DNA from: Brevibacillus sp. SYP-B805
GTDB lineage: Bacteria > Bacillota > Bacilli > Brevibacillales > Brevibacillaceae
Assembly: GCF_011059135.1 (NCBI RefSeq)
Contig: NZ_JAALGD010000017.1
Coordinates: forward strand, 18,690-82,689
DNA length: 64,000 nucleotides
Reading direction: 5' to 3'
In this document: one piece after another, positions 63,675 through 64,000 of the stretch
Layout of the letters: each line of letters begins with the position of its first letter
Position numbering within the stretch: position 1 is the first letter of the stretch
The notes under the pieces: generated by a model
Databases searched by the model: none
What the model saw: only the letters and a program-made list of their open reading frames with translations
Told to the model about the DNA's origin: nothing
Made by a program: the position numbers and the translations under genes

Positions 63675-63751
63675 TGGTAGCGGTGGAGGGGATCGAACCC
63701 CCGACCTTTCGGGTATGAACCGAACGCTCTAGCCAGCTGAGCTACACCGCC
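63675..63751 (-). tRNA. Elongator tRNA-Met (CAT)
   Basis: Acceptor GGCGGTG, D arm TAGCTCAGCTGGCTAGAGC, anticodon loop TTCATAC, encoded CCA; matches elongator Met of B. subtilis rather than Ile2. Confidence 0.9.
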
Positions 63752-63777
63752 ACGATGATGAAGTTAAATGGAGGTAA

Positions 63778-63868
63778 TGGCGGAGAGTGAGGGATTCGAA
63801 CCCTCGCTACGCTTGCGCATACTAACGGTTTAGCAAACCGTCCCCTTCGGCCTCTTGGGTAACTCTCC
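63778..63868 (-). tRNA. tRNA-Ser (GCT)
   Basis: Acceptor GGAGAGT, anticodon loop TTGCTAA, long variable arm (AGTATGCGCAAGCGTA), discriminator G, encoded CCA. Confidence 0.95.
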
Positions 63869-63874
63869 GCTATA

Positions 63875-63950
63875 TGGCTCCTCGGGAGGGACTCGAACCC
63901 CCGACCGATCGGTTAACAGCCGATTGCTCTACCGACTGAGCTACCGAGGA
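63875..63950 (-). tRNA. tRNA-Asn (GTT)
   Basis: Acceptor TCCTCGG/CCGAGGA, anticodon loop CTGTTAA, discriminator G, encoded CCA. First tRNA of the cluster in this window. Confidence 0.95.
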
Positions 63951-63955
63951 ATACG

Positions 63956-64000
63956 TGAAGGTTTGCCCCTTCAAAACTGGATACGCAAGATTCTTGCTGA
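63956..64000. other. rRNA-operon-type spacer at the window edge
   Basis: TGAAGG-TTTGCC-CCTTCA is a small hairpin, followed by AAAACTGGATACGC, a motif common in rRNA/tRNA spacers of Bacillales. It suggests an rRNA operon just beyond the window, feeding the tRNA cluster, but no rRNA itself is visible. Confidence 0.45.

Overview
The window looks like chromosomal DNA of a spore-forming, fairly GC-rich member of the Bacillales. Brevibacillus or a related Paenibacillaceae is my inference. The evidence is the full de novo purine gene set with purS and small purL, the gene order moxR-DUF58-transglutaminase-guaA-pbuG-...-purE known from Bacillus subtilis, guanine riboswitches, PurR-type boxes, strong Shine-Dalgarno sites with frequent GTG/TTG starts, and a 14-gene tRNA cluster with encoded CCA ends. 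Almost all genes from 64 kb back to 28 kb, and the pur and liv genes, are on the minus strand.

Layout: 1-3.1 kb holds the end of an unknown gene and a MocR-type regulator divergent from a YjeH-like amino acid permease, with a palindromic operator between them. 3.1-8.5 kb is a complete branched-chain amino acid ABC operon (livJ-livH-livM-livG-livF). 8.6-11.2 kb has a YerA-type adenine deaminase homologue and two small membrane proteins. 11.3-22.1 kb carries purC-S-Q-L-F-M-N, a small SpoVIF-like gene, then purH and purD. 22.3-27.4 kb is mixed: a WG-repeat secreted protein, an EamA transporter, an iron alcohol dehydrogenase and an M29 aminopeptidase. 27.5-47.1 kb is a Tad/Flp pilus island, preceded by an ECF-like sigma factor gene (47.7-48.2 kb). 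48.7-51.6 kb is purE-K-B. 51.7-62.2 kb has a secreted M1 peptidase, a membrane protein, pbuG, guaA, and the transglutaminase/DUF58/MoxR trio. 62.4-64 kb is the tRNA cluster, probably next to an rRNA operon beyond the window.

The main surprise is that the purine operon is cut in two. purEKB and purCSQLFMN-HD lie about 26.6 kb apart, and the gap holds the Tad island. Each part has its own PurBox pair. The island encodes the pilus motor, platform, prepilin peptidase and an Flp pilin. It also encodes four von Willebrand A lipoproteins (three in a near-identical tandem array), two secreted proteins built from about 25 Pro-Gly pentapeptides joined to an unrecognised hydrophobic domain, and three copies of an unrecognised cytoplasmic protein family that follow the Pro-Gly genes. 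This is the best candidate for an undescribed system: possibly a pilus-linked surface fibre or adhesion apparatus, or alternatively a secreted effector/partner family.

A second discovery candidate is a ~255-bp, hairpin-forming, MITE-like repeat. It has two full copies and one fragment, all immediately downstream of pur genes (purB, purH, purD) and flanked by short direct repeats.
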